This document shows, in pieces, positions 52,794 to 61,155 of a stretch of 64,000 nucleotides of DNA. The position numbers and the translations under genes are program-made. A model generated the notes under the pieces. The model was given only the letters and a program-made list of their open reading frames with translations. It was not told the DNA's origin and did no database searches. The stretch comes from a virus, in the IMG/VR virus record IMGVR_UViG_3300032069_000007, positions 1 to 64,000 of that record. One strand, written 5' to 3'. The stretch's first letter is position 1. Each line of letters begins with the position of its first letter.

Positions 52794-54974
52794 ATGGCAC
52801 AAGAAAGCTTCAACATCCCACTTGAGATCGTCAAGGCCGAGCGGACCTCAGACGGCCAGATGCGCATTCACGGCATCGCGAGCGACGAGAGCCTCGACCT
52901 GCAGAACGAGGTCGTCAAGGCAAGCGGCCTGGCCGAGTCCCTCGAATACCTCAAGACCTGGGGCAAGTTCAACGACGACCATAAGCGGATTTTTCTCGGC
53001 GATATAGATCAAGCTGAGATTACGACACGCGGGGCGCTTGCGGCAAAAGGCCTGCCCTGCAGGCCGGACCAGGTTAGCACGCCGTGTGTCTACGTTGCTG
53101 GCTATCTCTTCCCCAAGGTCGCCAGGGCGAGACACTATTGGGACGTAATCCAGTCCGGTGGCCGGGTCGGGATGTCGGTACAGGGAAGACCGCTTGCTGC
53201 GCCGATAACCGTCAAGAGCGGGGACGGCCAAAGCGAGCACCGCATGTGGACTAAACTCTTCGCCAACCAGGTTGCACTGACTGTCCAGCCCATCAATACC
53301 TCCACATGGGTCGGAATACAGAAGAGTTTTGAAAGGAAGTTTGGTGTCAAGATACCGAGGCGCCTGCGTTGCATATCCCGCAAGGTAGTGCCGGGTCGAA
53401 AACAGCGACTGTACGAGTTCGCCTCTTCGACTCCCGGGATTCACGCGGGGCAACTCGCCGATGGACTGCGCCGAAAAGGCCATGTGGTAAGCGTCCATCC
53501 CGCGCCTGTGAACCTGGGCATGCCGCACGTGATAACGACCCGCACCAACCGGGGCACTGAATATCGATTCCATATCTACCAGCGCTTCGGGAGGTCGCTC
53601 GGCACCGGCAGCGCCATAGTGGGCCCGGGCACGCCTGAGCCTGCAGGCGCTGCCCTTCGGACTCAGAGCCTAGAAGGGGCGGTTAAACGACTGACACCGA
53701 GGCTGACCATCAAGAAGAAGAGGAAAAAGAAAATGCAGAAATCCATTGAAAGGCGCGAGGACGTGTCCGCGGCCGAGAAGAAGCGCGCCGCCGGCGAATA
53801 TGGCGACGTGACCTACGCCGATCCGGTCAACAAGAAGTACCCACTGGACGCCGAGCACATCCACGCAGCGATAGCCTACTTTTCCAAGCCTAAGAACCAG
53901 GCGAAGTACTCGCCGGAGGAGCGGAAGCTCATGTGGGGGCGCATCAGGCGGGCGGCGAAGAAGCACGGCGTCGAGATGGCGAGCAAGAGTTTCGGCGAGC
54001 GATGGGGCATTGTCAAGGGACTAATAGACGACGAGCGATATGGATCGCACGTTGCGGCCGAGGCAGGAGTGAAGCACATCGGCACGCGGCACGACCCTGG
54101 CGAGACTGCGGATAACCCCAATGTTCATCATACCTATCGCTCGAAGAACCCCAAGTCTGGTGCTGAAGCCATTCAGTATCACCTCAACCGATACGCGAAT
54201 AGACGCGATGCTCTGCGGGTTGAGCATGACCCGAACGGCCAGTGGTCGAAAATCGTGCATACCAGGCCCGGACTCCCGACCCACACGCACCTCGTTACAA
54301 GAGGTAGGCACGTTCAGAAATCACAGGGCTACGACGGGCAGTACGACCTCACGCAATGCGTTTCCGAGGAGGAGGCAAAGAGTCAAGTGCCAACTTTAGA
54401 TTTTCAGTCCATCGGGACGATGACGCCGGGCGAGATCGTGAAGGCGTGGCGGTCGGTTACACAGCCGAAAGAGGCAGTCCTGCACCCGCCCGAAGAGCTC
54501 AGGGCCTACAAGGTGGCCTTGGGAGCGGCCGCCCGCGAGCACAGTCCCGCCTGGGCTGCGGGAATCGCGAAATCCCAGGGCTGGTCGCCAGCGGCCGATA
54601 TGACGGAACTTGACATCGGCGTCTGGATGGCACTCGCCGAGATGTCAGAAGACGATGTCGCCAAGGCCATTTCCAGGGGCGAGGCAGAGGTCTGCAAGTC
54701 GCTTTCGGCAGGCTACGGCCTGGACCAAGCCACAGTCCATGACGGTTGGCAGGACCTGCTCAAGAAAGCGGTCGCCGGAAACCAGTCGGGGTGTGACCTC
54801 GAGGCACCGGAGAAGCCGCTTGACGACAGCCGATCTCAAGGCGAACTGCCGGATGAGAAGAAGCGCAAAAAGAAAAAGCCGACCGAACCGGGCGACAACG
54901 ATCTGGAAGGCGTGCCCGATCCGCCGGAGAAGCCACTCGACGATAGCCGCTCGCAGGGGAAGTTTCCGAGTTAG
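52794..54974 (+). CDS. Prohead protease fused to DUF6582 and linker-rich tail, 726 aa
   Basis: Residues 1-190 resemble an HK97/XkdF-type prohead protease: IPLEIVKAERTSDGQMRIHG, His in NDDHKRIFLG, Ser in RVGMSVQGRP. A basic middle follows, then a DUF6582 domain (REDVSAAEKKRAAGEYG ... KLMWGRIRRAAKKHGVE). A linker copy KSFGERWGIVKG (53985-54020) matches those at 29041-29710. The tail has two EKPLDDSRSQG repeats and a Lys-rich spacer. The protease would mature capsid and packaged polyproteins; the tail may be self-cleaved. Ribosome site before ATG 52794 is weak. Confidence 0.75.
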   Translation: MAQESFNIPLEIVKAERTSDGQMRIHGIASDESLDLQNEVVKASGLAESLEYLKTWGKFNDDHKRIFLGDIDQAEITTRGALAAKGLPCRPDQVSTPCVYVAGYLFPKVARARHYWDVIQSGGRVGMSVQGRPLAAPITVKSGDGQSEHRMWTKLFANQVALTVQPINTSTWVGIQKSFERKFGVKIPRRLRCISRKVVPGRKQRLYEFASSTPGIHAGQLADGLRRKGHVVSVHPAPVNLGMPHVITTRTNRGTEYRFHIYQRFGRSLGTGSAIVGPGTPEPAGAALRTQSLEGAVKRLTPRLTIKKKRKKKMQKSIERREDVSAAEKKRAAGEYGDVTYADPVNKKYPLDAEHIHAAIAYFSKPKNQAKYSPEERKLMWGRIRRAAKKHGVEMASKSFGERWGIVKGLIDDERYGSHVAAEAGVKHIGTRHDPGETADNPNVHHTYRSKNPKSGAEAIQYHLNRYANRRDALRVEHDPNGQWSKIVHTRPGLPTHTHLVTRGRHVQKSQGYDGQYDLTQCVSEEEAKSQVPTLDFQSIGTMTPGEIVKAWRSVTQPKEAVLHPPEELRAYKVALGAAAREHSPAWAAGIAKSQGWSPAADMTELDIGVWMALAEMSEDDVAKAISRGEAEVCKSLSAGYGLDQATVHDGWQDLLKKAVAGNQSGCDLEAPEKPLDDSRSQGELPDEKKRKKKKPTEPGDNDLEGVPDPPEKPLDDSRSQGKFPS

Positions 54975-54984
54975 CCGCAGAAGA

Positions 54985-55006
54985 TGCGGCACTTTAGTAG
55001 TGCAGA
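54985..55006 (+). promoter_or_regulatory. Late-gene element, copy E
   Basis: TGCGGCACTTTAGTAGTG followed by CAGA. GCACT-TTAGT-AGTGC forms a five-pair hairpin. Intergenic, 38 bases before ATG 55045. Confidence 0.6.
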
Positions 55007-55044
55007 TAGCCGTGGCGTGCCTGTGATGCAGGAGGTACGCAGTT

Positions 55045-55683
55045 ATGGGAAAGCGTAAGGACGAAGACGTCGACGACATCCTCGATCGCCAAGCTGAGGA
55101 CGAGGACGAGGAAGAGTTGGAAGGCGAAGGCGACGAGGAGGAAGAGGGCGACGAGGAGGAAGAGGGCAACGAGGAAGAGACCGAGGAGGAAAAGAGGCGT
55201 TCGGCCAAGCGCAAGTCCCTCACAGATATTCTGAGGGAGGACGAGCAGTCGGCTGAGGCGCTCGACGTTGCACCGTTCCTCACGGAACTGTCCCAGGCCA
55301 TCGGCAAGTCGCTTGAGACGATGGAGGGCCAGATCGTCAAGAAGCTCACCAAGCACATCGATTCCCGGCTCGCCGAGATCGGAGACGCGGTGCTTGACCA
55401 GGGCGCGACCGTCAAGGAACAGGCCGAACTCATGAAGAGCTTTGGGGAGGCCATTGAGCAGATCGGGAAGGAGCCGCAGGCGCGAAAGAGCAAGCCCTAC
55501 GGCGTCAACACACCTCTGATCGAGAAGTCGGACGGTGGCCGCTCGCGCGAGGAGATGCAGAAGCTCATCATGAAGGCGTGCCAGGATAGGAAGCTGGAGG
55601 CCGACTGGGTCACCAGGGCAGAGGACCCCGCGTACCCGGACGACCTTCTTGCCAAGGCACTGGCCAGCATCGCCGTCGAGTAA
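55045..55683 (+). CDS. Scaffold protein (probable), 212 aa
   Basis: A very acidic start (long Asp/Glu runs to residue ~55), then helical amphipathic segments (QSAEALDVAPFLTELSQAIGKSLETM), and a basic-acidic C-terminus with IEKSDGGRS. It lies between prohead protease and major capsid genes, the usual scaffold position. ATG 55045 follows GCAGGAGGTA. The IEKS may be a protease site. Confidence 0.72.
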   Translation: MGKRKDEDVDDILDRQAEDEDEEELEGEGDEEEEGDEEEEGNEEETEEEKRRSAKRKSLTDILREDEQSAEALDVAPFLTELSQAIGKSLETMEGQIVKKLTKHIDSRLAEIGDAVLDQGATVKEQAELMKSFGEAIEQIGKEPQARKSKPYGVNTPLIEKSDGGRSREEMQKLIMKACQDRKLEADWVTRAEDPAYPDDLLAKALASIAVE

Positions 55684-55772
55684 CCGCAGTGTGACAACCG
55701 AGCAGCCCCACGTTACCAGAGCAGCCGTAGTTTGACGTTGCCCACGAATACTACGCAAAGGAGGAAGCGTCA

Positions 55773-57257
55773 ATGATTGGCGTTTCAGACCAGTTCGTGG
55801 GTCTTGCGAACTACACGGACCTGATGGGGGGCTTCGGAATCTCCAGCGCCTTCGAGGTGCAGGAGCTCCAGAAGGCCCTGACAACCGGGCAGGATATCGT
55901 CGCGGCCGGCCCACAGGGCGGCCAGGCGCTTCGAGTACAAAGCCTGGAAAATACGCTTAAACTTCTCACGTACAGGGCTTCAGATTTGGCCCTGTGGCAG
56001 AGGATGGCGAAGAAGACGGCGTTCTCGACTGTCGAGGAGTACAGCCGATTGGACAAGCTGGCGATTGAGATGCCGGCGTTCGTCGGTGAGAACCCGGACC
56101 AGAACGTAGCCGCCGAGCGGTGGGTCGAACAGGACCAGAGCTATAGCCGACAGGTCGCAACCGTGCGGTTCATGGCCATCAAGAAGGCCGTGACCCTCGC
56201 CGCGACGTTCGTGCGGAACATCGTCCAGGACATCGAGGCGCACCAGACCCAGATAGGAACTCTGGAGCTCCTGGGGCGCGTCGAGGCTGGGATGTTTTAC
56301 TCCGACAACCGGGTGAACCTGTTGGCCTGGGACGGCTACCCGGCGTTGATGCAGAAGTTCACGGGCGTCGTGCCGTACACCGGCACCTACAACAGCGTGG
56401 CGTACACCACTGCCGCGTGGCCGAGCGGTGACTTCAAGGACATCATCGTCGACTGCGAGGGCAACCCGCTCTCGGAGGAGTATCTGGAACTCGGGCAGCA
56501 GATCACGAGAACCCACTACGGAAAGCTCGACGTGCTCTTCATGAGTCCGAGGGCGAAGTCCGATCTCTACAAGCAGCTCTATCCTGCTCAGCGGATAATG
56601 ATGCCGCCCACTCCGGATGGCCGCGTTGGGATCAACTTCAGCTTCTACATGGGTTCCAACGGAGAGTCGGAGCTCCTTTCCGACGTGTTCATTGGACTCC
56701 GAAGGCCGAAGGCTGTTGCGGATAGCGGCGCTCCGACCGCGCCCCAGAACGGCACCAACATCACGATTGCAGCGGCCTCGTCCGCCACATCGAAGCTGGA
56801 GACCGACACCTACTACTACTATCTCTCGAGCGTCGACGGACAAGGCCGGGAGTCAGTCACGACGTCGAAGAACCAGGCGGCGACAGTCGGCCAGAAGATA
56901 ACCCTGACCGTCAAGACGGCGTCCTGGCAGACAGGCGCGGTTCAGTGCCGGGTCTACAGGAACAAGGGCACTGACGATATCACGAAGGCATCGCTGATCG
57001 TGACGCTGCCGAAGCCTGACAGCGGCGACATCGCCTACGTGGACGAGAACCAGTCGAGGGAGAACTGCTCAATTGCGATGGGGTTCACCTGGGACGCCGA
57101 TCAGGTGGTTGCGTTCAAGCAACTCGCACCGCTGATGAAGCTCCCCTTGGCCATCGTCAGCACGGCCAAGCCCTTCTTGATCCTACTGTACGGCACTCCG
57201 GTGCTGTACGCTCCGAGCAAGTGCATCCTCTATTCCAACGTAGGGATGCTGACGTAG
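55773..57257 (+). CDS. Major capsid protein with inserted beta domain, 494 aa
   Basis: AAAGGAGGAAG gives a strong ribosome site before ATG 55773, as expected for an abundant protein. N-terminal arm (LENTLKLLTYRASDLALWQRM), then EMPAFVGENPDQN, a spine-helix region and the C-terminal AIVSTAKPFLILLYG. An Ig/FN3-like insertion occupies about residues 320-425 (TDTYYYYLSSVDGQGRES ... CRVYRNKG), probably a surface decoration. Follows protease and scaffold in the normal order. Confidence 0.78.
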   Translation: MIGVSDQFVGLANYTDLMGGFGISSAFEVQELQKALTTGQDIVAAGPQGGQALRVQSLENTLKLLTYRASDLALWQRMAKKTAFSTVEEYSRLDKLAIEMPAFVGENPDQNVAAERWVEQDQSYSRQVATVRFMAIKKAVTLAATFVRNIVQDIEAHQTQIGTLELLGRVEAGMFYSDNRVNLLAWDGYPALMQKFTGVVPYTGTYNSVAYTTAAWPSGDFKDIIVDCEGNPLSEEYLELGQQITRTHYGKLDVLFMSPRAKSDLYKQLYPAQRIMMPPTPDGRVGINFSFYMGSNGESELLSDVFIGLRRPKAVADSGAPTAPQNGTNITIAAASSATSKLETDTYYYYLSSVDGQGRESVTTSKNQAATVGQKITLTVKTASWQTGAVQCRVYRNKGTDDITKASLIVTLPKPDSGDIAYVDENQSRENCSIAMGFTWDADQVVAFKQLAPLMKLPLAIVSTAKPFLILLYGTPVLYAPSKCILYSNVGMLT

Positions 57258-57285
57258 GTGACCTAGACGAGGGCGGCAGAAACTG

Positions 57286-57318
57286 GGGCCGGAGGCGGAG
57301 GACCAGGACCTCCGGCCC
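57286..57318 (+). other. Strong RNA hairpin after the capsid gene
   Basis: GGGCCGGAGG (57286-57295) and CCTCCGGCCC (57309-57318) pair perfectly over a 13-base loop. There is no T-run. It sits in the 82-base gap before the next gene and may stabilise the capsid message or attenuate read-through. Confidence 0.6.
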
Positions 57319-57339
57319 TGGGCCCTCCAGGAGGATAGC

Positions 57340-57735
57340 ATGAGAGAAAAGGTAGCACGGTACGACATGGCGACGGCGCTCGGCTACAGGCCCGCAGGCG
57401 TCACGATCGTGAACTTGGAGAAGCTCGGAACCATCAGTGCAGCGGATGGGCTGGACTACTTCGTCGTTCCCTACAAAGGTGAAATCGTCCATGCGCAGAT
57501 GAGCTTGAGTAGCACCGGCGGGACCAGCGGGACCAACACGGCCGAGCTTAACCTGAACGGCGTTGCGCAGTTCACAGGGAGCATCGATTGGAACGCCTCG
57601 GTCAAGTACAAAGACCTGGGCGTCAGGGCCATCAAAGTCAAGAAGGGAGACATTCTCCACCTTGATATCAACGCTGTGGCAACTAGCGGGTCACCAGCCG
57701 ATATGAGGCTGAAGTTGCTCCTTGCCCTCAGTTAA
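57340..57735 (+). CDS. Capsid decoration-like protein, 131 aa
   Basis: AGGAGGATAGC precedes ATG 57340. Strand-rich protein (GVTIVNLEKLGTISAADGLDYFVVPYKG, then GDILHLDINAVATSG) consistent with a beta-sandwich decoration or head-fibre subunit. Adjacent to the major capsid gene. Family not certain. Confidence 0.6.
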   Translation: MREKVARYDMATALGYRPAGVTIVNLEKLGTISAADGLDYFVVPYKGEIVHAQMSLSSTGGTSGTNTAELNLNGVAQFTGSIDWNASVKYKDLGVRAIKVKKGDILHLDINAVATSGSPADMRLKLLLALS

Positions 57736-57742
57736 GGAGACG

Positions 57743-58288
57743 ATGATCGTGATGTACGCAATACACGTCGATGGGCTGTCCGGCGAGGTGGAAACCTCGT
57801 ACGGGACTGTGGTCTTCGACGAGAACGGCGACGGGATCTGCACGCTGGACCAGACGTGGGCGTTCGCCGGCGATAAGGGGTTCTGTGTTCAACTCCTGCC
57901 GGGTCAGGCGCCCGAGGAGGGGTCTCCCGTCGAGGATAGCCTCACCCTTGGCGTCGTGGTCGAGACCATTCCCGTTGAGACCGAGCCCATAGTGATCCCA
58001 GACCCAACGGCACAAGACCCGGCCATTCCCATTGACCCTAGAGAGGCAGGGAATACCTCGCCGCTCGAGGAGGGGGAGCCCCCGGTCGGTCTGGAGGGGA
58101 ATCCGATCGCCGTTGGCGAACTGGCGGCCAACGAGCCGGACGCTGAGGGCGAAGGCACAACCCCGGGCGTTGTGGGGAGCAGCTATGCGGACCTACGGGC
58201 AATGGCGACTGCACGCGGGATCAAGTACGTCGGTGTGACGAAGGCCGACCTCATTGCGGCACTAGAGGCCGGTGAAACGCCGGCCTAG
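57743..58288 (+). CDS. Hypothetical protein with C-terminal SAP/HeH-like motif, 181 aa
   Basis: AAGGAG (57734-57739) precedes ATG 57743; ATG 57752 is an alternative. Beta-rich N-terminal domain, a Pro/Glu-rich linker (residues ~85-145), and SYADLRAMATARGIKYVGVTKADLIAALEAGE at the end, a helix-extension-helix module common in phage head proteins that binds nucleic acid or protein. Its stop TAG (58286-58288) is followed in frame by the Cys-rich frame described next. Confidence 0.65.
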   Translation: MIVMYAIHVDGLSGEVETSYGTVVFDENGDGICTLDQTWAFAGDKGFCVQLLPGQAPEEGSPVEDSLTLGVVVETIPVETEPIVIPDPTAQDPAIPIDPREAGNTSPLEEGEPPVGLEGNPIAVGELAANEPDAEGEGTTPGVVGSSYADLRAMATARGIKYVGVTKADLIAALEAGETPA

Positions 58289-58555
58289 CGCCGACAGGGG
58301 CCGCGCAAAACGGAAAGTAGCACGCCGACGGTTTGCACCCGGTGCGGATACTGCTGTTGGGACTGGAAAGGCGGCGATCCGCAGAACAAATGTGAATACT
58401 TGGCGGAGGACATGCGCACTTGCACGGTCTATGATCGGCGGGAGGAGGTTGGTAGGGGATCATGCTGCATCTTCCCGAGCGATCCTCGGATACCCGTTGA
58501 CCTGCCCGAGCATTGCGGATACGTTCGCCACTGGGGTGACCAGGGATTGATCTGA
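58289..58555 (+). CDS. Cys-rich protein without a recognisable start
   Basis: Directly after the TAG of the previous gene and in the same frame, an open frame encodes CTRCGYCCWDWKGGDPQNKC, then RTCTVYDRR, SCCIFP and HCGYVRHWGDQGLI. The CxxCxxCC pattern and spacing look like a genuine YkgJ-like metal-binding protein. No ATG, GTG or TTG precedes the Cys cluster. Its TGA overlaps the ATG of the next gene (TGATG, 58553-58557), supporting translation. Possible TAG read-through, frameshift from GTG 58272, non-standard start, or a sequencing error. Confidence 0.5.
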   Translation, partial: RRQGPRKTESSTPTVCTRCGYCCWDWKGGDPQNKCEYLAEDMRTCTVYDRREEVGRGSCCIFPSDPRIPVDLPEHCGYVRHWGDQGLI

Positions 58556-60123
58556 TGCCGACGTATTACCTCTCGGACACTGACATAACCGCGCTGACCC
58601 TGGAGCAGTTGGCGACTTCGGCCCCTTCGGCGTTAGATGAGGCTCAGGGTTGGACGGTCGATAAGAAAGTAGCCCTTGCATCAGCCTATAAGCCGGACAC
58701 GATCCGGGCAGCAACTACCTTTGTTACGGAGCCTACCGCGTTCAGTGCGCTTGGCTACAGGACAGTCGCGGTGCTCTCCGGCAACTTCGCCGCTGGGAAT
58801 TGGGTTCTGTCCTGGAGGGTCAAGTCTAATGCCTACTACGCGCAGAAGGGGTATGTCAAGTTCCGGCTGTGGCGGAGTACGAACGCCGATGGATCGGGCG
58901 CCACACAGATAACGCCGGGCTGGCAGAGCTCGATCGAGATCGGGTTCACGGCTGCCGGCCAATATCAGACCGGCACCGTTACCTGGGCTAGCGGTTCAAC
59001 CGTAACCCTGACCAACGAGTATCTTTTCCTTGAGGTTGAATGGTATGCCACGGTCTCCGGCGGAAACAACGCGGCGGCTGTCTACTGGGTCCACAACGAG
59101 GGAGCGGCGGAGCAACTTGTCACTCCGGCCCTGGGACAGAGTTACAGCCGCTCGGCCTCGGCGGGGATAGGGGTAGTTGCTGTTGCCACACGGCAGGTGG
59201 CTTATGGACGTGCGGCAAGCGCTTCAGTCAGCTCCGCGGCTTCGTCGGGGAGAGGTGCCGTTCTGGCAAGATCGGGGGGCGCATCCCTCTCAGTCGCTGC
59301 TGCAGCGAACAGGGTTCTTGGCAAAGTGAGATCAGCGGCGGCGGGGATTGGTGTGGTAGCAACGGCGGTGAGGGCAGTTGCTTTCGGGAGAAGTGGATCG
59401 GCGGGGATAGGGGTCTCACCTTCGGCAGCCAGGGCTTTTAGCGGCTTTCGGTCGGCATCAGCAAGTGTAAGTGTGGCCGGAACTGCATCAAGAACGTTCT
59501 CAGGAATTAGGCTGGCTACGGCCTCGATGTCCGTAGCGGCGTCAGCGGCCAGAATCTACGGCGCACTGAGAGAAGCCGCAGCCTCCATTTCCGTTGACGC
59601 GATTGCGGAGGCTATCAAGAGCGGCGGGCAGGCATTCTTCAGGACAGCAGAGGCCGCCATATCGGTGATTGCAACCGCCACAAGGCAGGTCAGTCTGAAC
59701 AGGTCGGGGGCGGCCTTGGTCTCAGTCGGTGCGGGGGCAGATAGGATTATCGGCAGGATCAGATGGGCGGCGGCCAACATTAGTGTGGCAGGGTCGGCAG
59801 CGAAGGTGGTCAGCTTCGGGAGGACCGGTTCGGCGGCTGTAGGCGTCTCGGCATTAGGGACAAGAGCCGTCGGCGCAGTTCGTTCGGCGTCGGCGAGTGT
59901 GAATGTGGCCGGAATCGCAGCACGAGTATTTGCCGGCAGGAGGCCCGCAGCAGCCAGTGTTGCTGTCTCGGCGTCGGCATCACGAGCGTTCTCGGCATTC
60001 AGGCGGGCGGCAGCAACAATCCTTGTGGGTGCTGTGGCCTTGGCCTACAAGGGCGGAGGCGGAGTTGGCAAACACCTCCACATGGGCCTAGACAAACTAC
60101 GGAAGGTATTTGGAGGGATATGA
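58555..60123 (+). CDS. Tail or adhesin-like protein with fifteen 20-residue repeats, 522 aa
   Basis: Residues 1-195 are a strand-rich domain (VLSGNFAAGNWVLSWRVKS ... LFLEVEWYATVSGG). From about residue 198 on, fifteen ~20-residue repeats follow a pattern R-S-A-S-A-S-V-x-V-A-x-x-A-x-R-x-F. The repeat suits a regular beta structure such as a solenoid or a fibrous shaft. The end is Gly/Lys-rich (KHLHMGLDKLRKVFGG). Probably a virion fibre or whisker; start ATG 58555 overlaps the upstream stop. Confidence 0.65.
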   Translation: MPTYYLSDTDITALTLEQLATSAPSALDEAQGWTVDKKVALASAYKPDTIRAATTFVTEPTAFSALGYRTVAVLSGNFAAGNWVLSWRVKSNAYYAQKGYVKFRLWRSTNADGSGATQITPGWQSSIEIGFTAAGQYQTGTVTWASGSTVTLTNEYLFLEVEWYATVSGGNNAAAVYWVHNEGAAEQLVTPALGQSYSRSASAGIGVVAVATRQVAYGRAASASVSSAASSGRGAVLARSGGASLSVAAAANRVLGKVRSAAAGIGVVATAVRAVAFGRSGSAGIGVSPSAARAFSGFRSASASVSVAGTASRTFSGIRLATASMSVAASAARIYGALREAAASISVDAIAEAIKSGGQAFFRTAEAAISVIATATRQVSLNRSGAALVSVGAGADRIIGRIRWAAANISVAGSAAKVVSFGRTGSAAVGVSALGTRAVGAVRSASASVNVAGIAARVFAGRRPAAASVAVSASASRAFSAFRRAAATILVGAVALAYKGGGGVGKHLHMGLDKLRKVFGGI

Positions 60124-60614
60124 TGATTAAGACTAGCAGAGAAGCCAAGGCACGAATATGTGTTCGTGGCTCTGTCCTGGTCGAGCACAGGAACAAAGAG
60201 GGCAAACTGCTCTTTCGTAAGCGGTTTGAGAACACGGTCATGCTCCACGGCCTGACCTGGCTACGGGCGCGCGCAGGCAATGGCAGCGTAGACCCAGCAA
60301 ACTACATCGGCCTGTCGTCAAACACGAGCGCGCCTGCCAACACAGCGACCGATCTACTCGCGACGGTCTTTACTGATGATGGGCTTGCGCGGGCGTTAGG
60401 AGCTTATGGCGTAAGTGGAGACTACGCTTTCACGATCTATAAACTGTTCACGAAGGGCGCGGGGGCAGACAAGACGGTTGGCAGCCTTGGACTCTACTAC
60501 GCCGCCGCCACGCCAGACAACCTGTTTGCCGGCGTCGTTTGCACGCCGTCCGCCATTCTGACAAACGGAGATACGCTGGCGATTACATGGACCGTGACGA
60601 TGGCGGCTACATAG
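60120..60614 (+). CDS. Structural hypothetical protein, 164 aa
   Basis: ATG 60120 overlaps the previous stop. Beta-rich with RICVRGSVLVEHRNKEGKLLFRKRFENTVMLHG and a Ser/Thr/Ala-rich C-terminal half, a composition usual for tail or appendage subunits. The pattern of an N-terminal strand pair followed by a repeat-free sandwich resembles proteins next to fibre genes. Not recognised. Confidence 0.6.
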   Translation: MMIKTSREAKARICVRGSVLVEHRNKEGKLLFRKRFENTVMLHGLTWLRARAGNGSVDPANYIGLSSNTSAPANTATDLLATVFTDDGLARALGAYGVSGDYAFTIYKLFTKGAGADKTVGSLGLYYAAATPDNLFAGVVCTPSAILTNGDTLAITWTVTMAAT

Positions 60615-60623
60615 AGGACTGAG

Positions 60624-61154
60624 ATGCCCGAAGCCTATCTGGACCAAGCAAGATGGCTGTCGATCCTCGTCACAGACATGCAGGACGTAGGCATAACCGG
60701 CCTCGCGTACACCGATGTGGCGGTGTATTACCAGAAGAGCGATGGGACCGTTACTGAACTTGCGCTCACCGCTCAGACCTGGCGAGAGGCCGGCCGTGGG
60801 CTTTACGACGCATACTTCCCCGCTGGCGCCTTCGACACCCTTGGCGGGTTCGTCTGGTGGTGCGTCGCTGCCGGCGCGACCGACTACAGGGCAACCGTTG
60901 ACGTCATGGTGCCCGTTGCAGGGGCTGGATCGGTCCAGAGGACCATCGCGCTTCTCTGCGGTGGCAATCCCGTCATTGGTGCAGAGGTCTGGCTCACAAC
61001 CGACCCTGCGGGTGGGAACGTGGTTGCAGGGACAGAGACGACCAACGACGCAGGCCAGGTAACATTCCTGGTCGATGTCGGCCTTACCTATTACGTTTGG
61101 TGCAAGAGCGCAGACGCTCGATTTTCAAACCCAACACCCTGGCAGGTGACCTAG
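60624..61154 (+). CDS. Structural protein with Ig-like end, 176 aa
   Basis: ATG 60624 after GAGGACTGAG. N-terminal half DVGITGLAYTDVAVYYQKSDGTVTEL; the end (VIGAEVWLTTDPAGGNVVAGTETTNDAGQVTFLVD) is typical of Ig-like or carboxypeptidase-regulatory-like beta sandwiches in virion proteins. Precedes the connector genes by one base; likely virion-associated. Confidence 0.6.
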   Translation: MPEAYLDQARWLSILVTDMQDVGITGLAYTDVAVYYQKSDGTVTELALTAQTWREAGRGLYDAYFPAGAFDTLGGFVWWCVAAGATDYRATVDVMVPVAGAGSVQRTIALLCGGNPVIGAEVWLTTDPAGGNVVAGTETTNDAGQVTFLVDVGLTYYVWCKSADARFSNPTPWQVT

Positions 61155-61155
61155 T

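Noticed and set aside
58272-58550. 92-codon GTG-started frame as the gene between 58288 and 58555
   Set aside because: Arg-rich and shadow-like; the overlapping frame with CxxCxxCC and coupled stop looks real instead, though a shift between them is possible.
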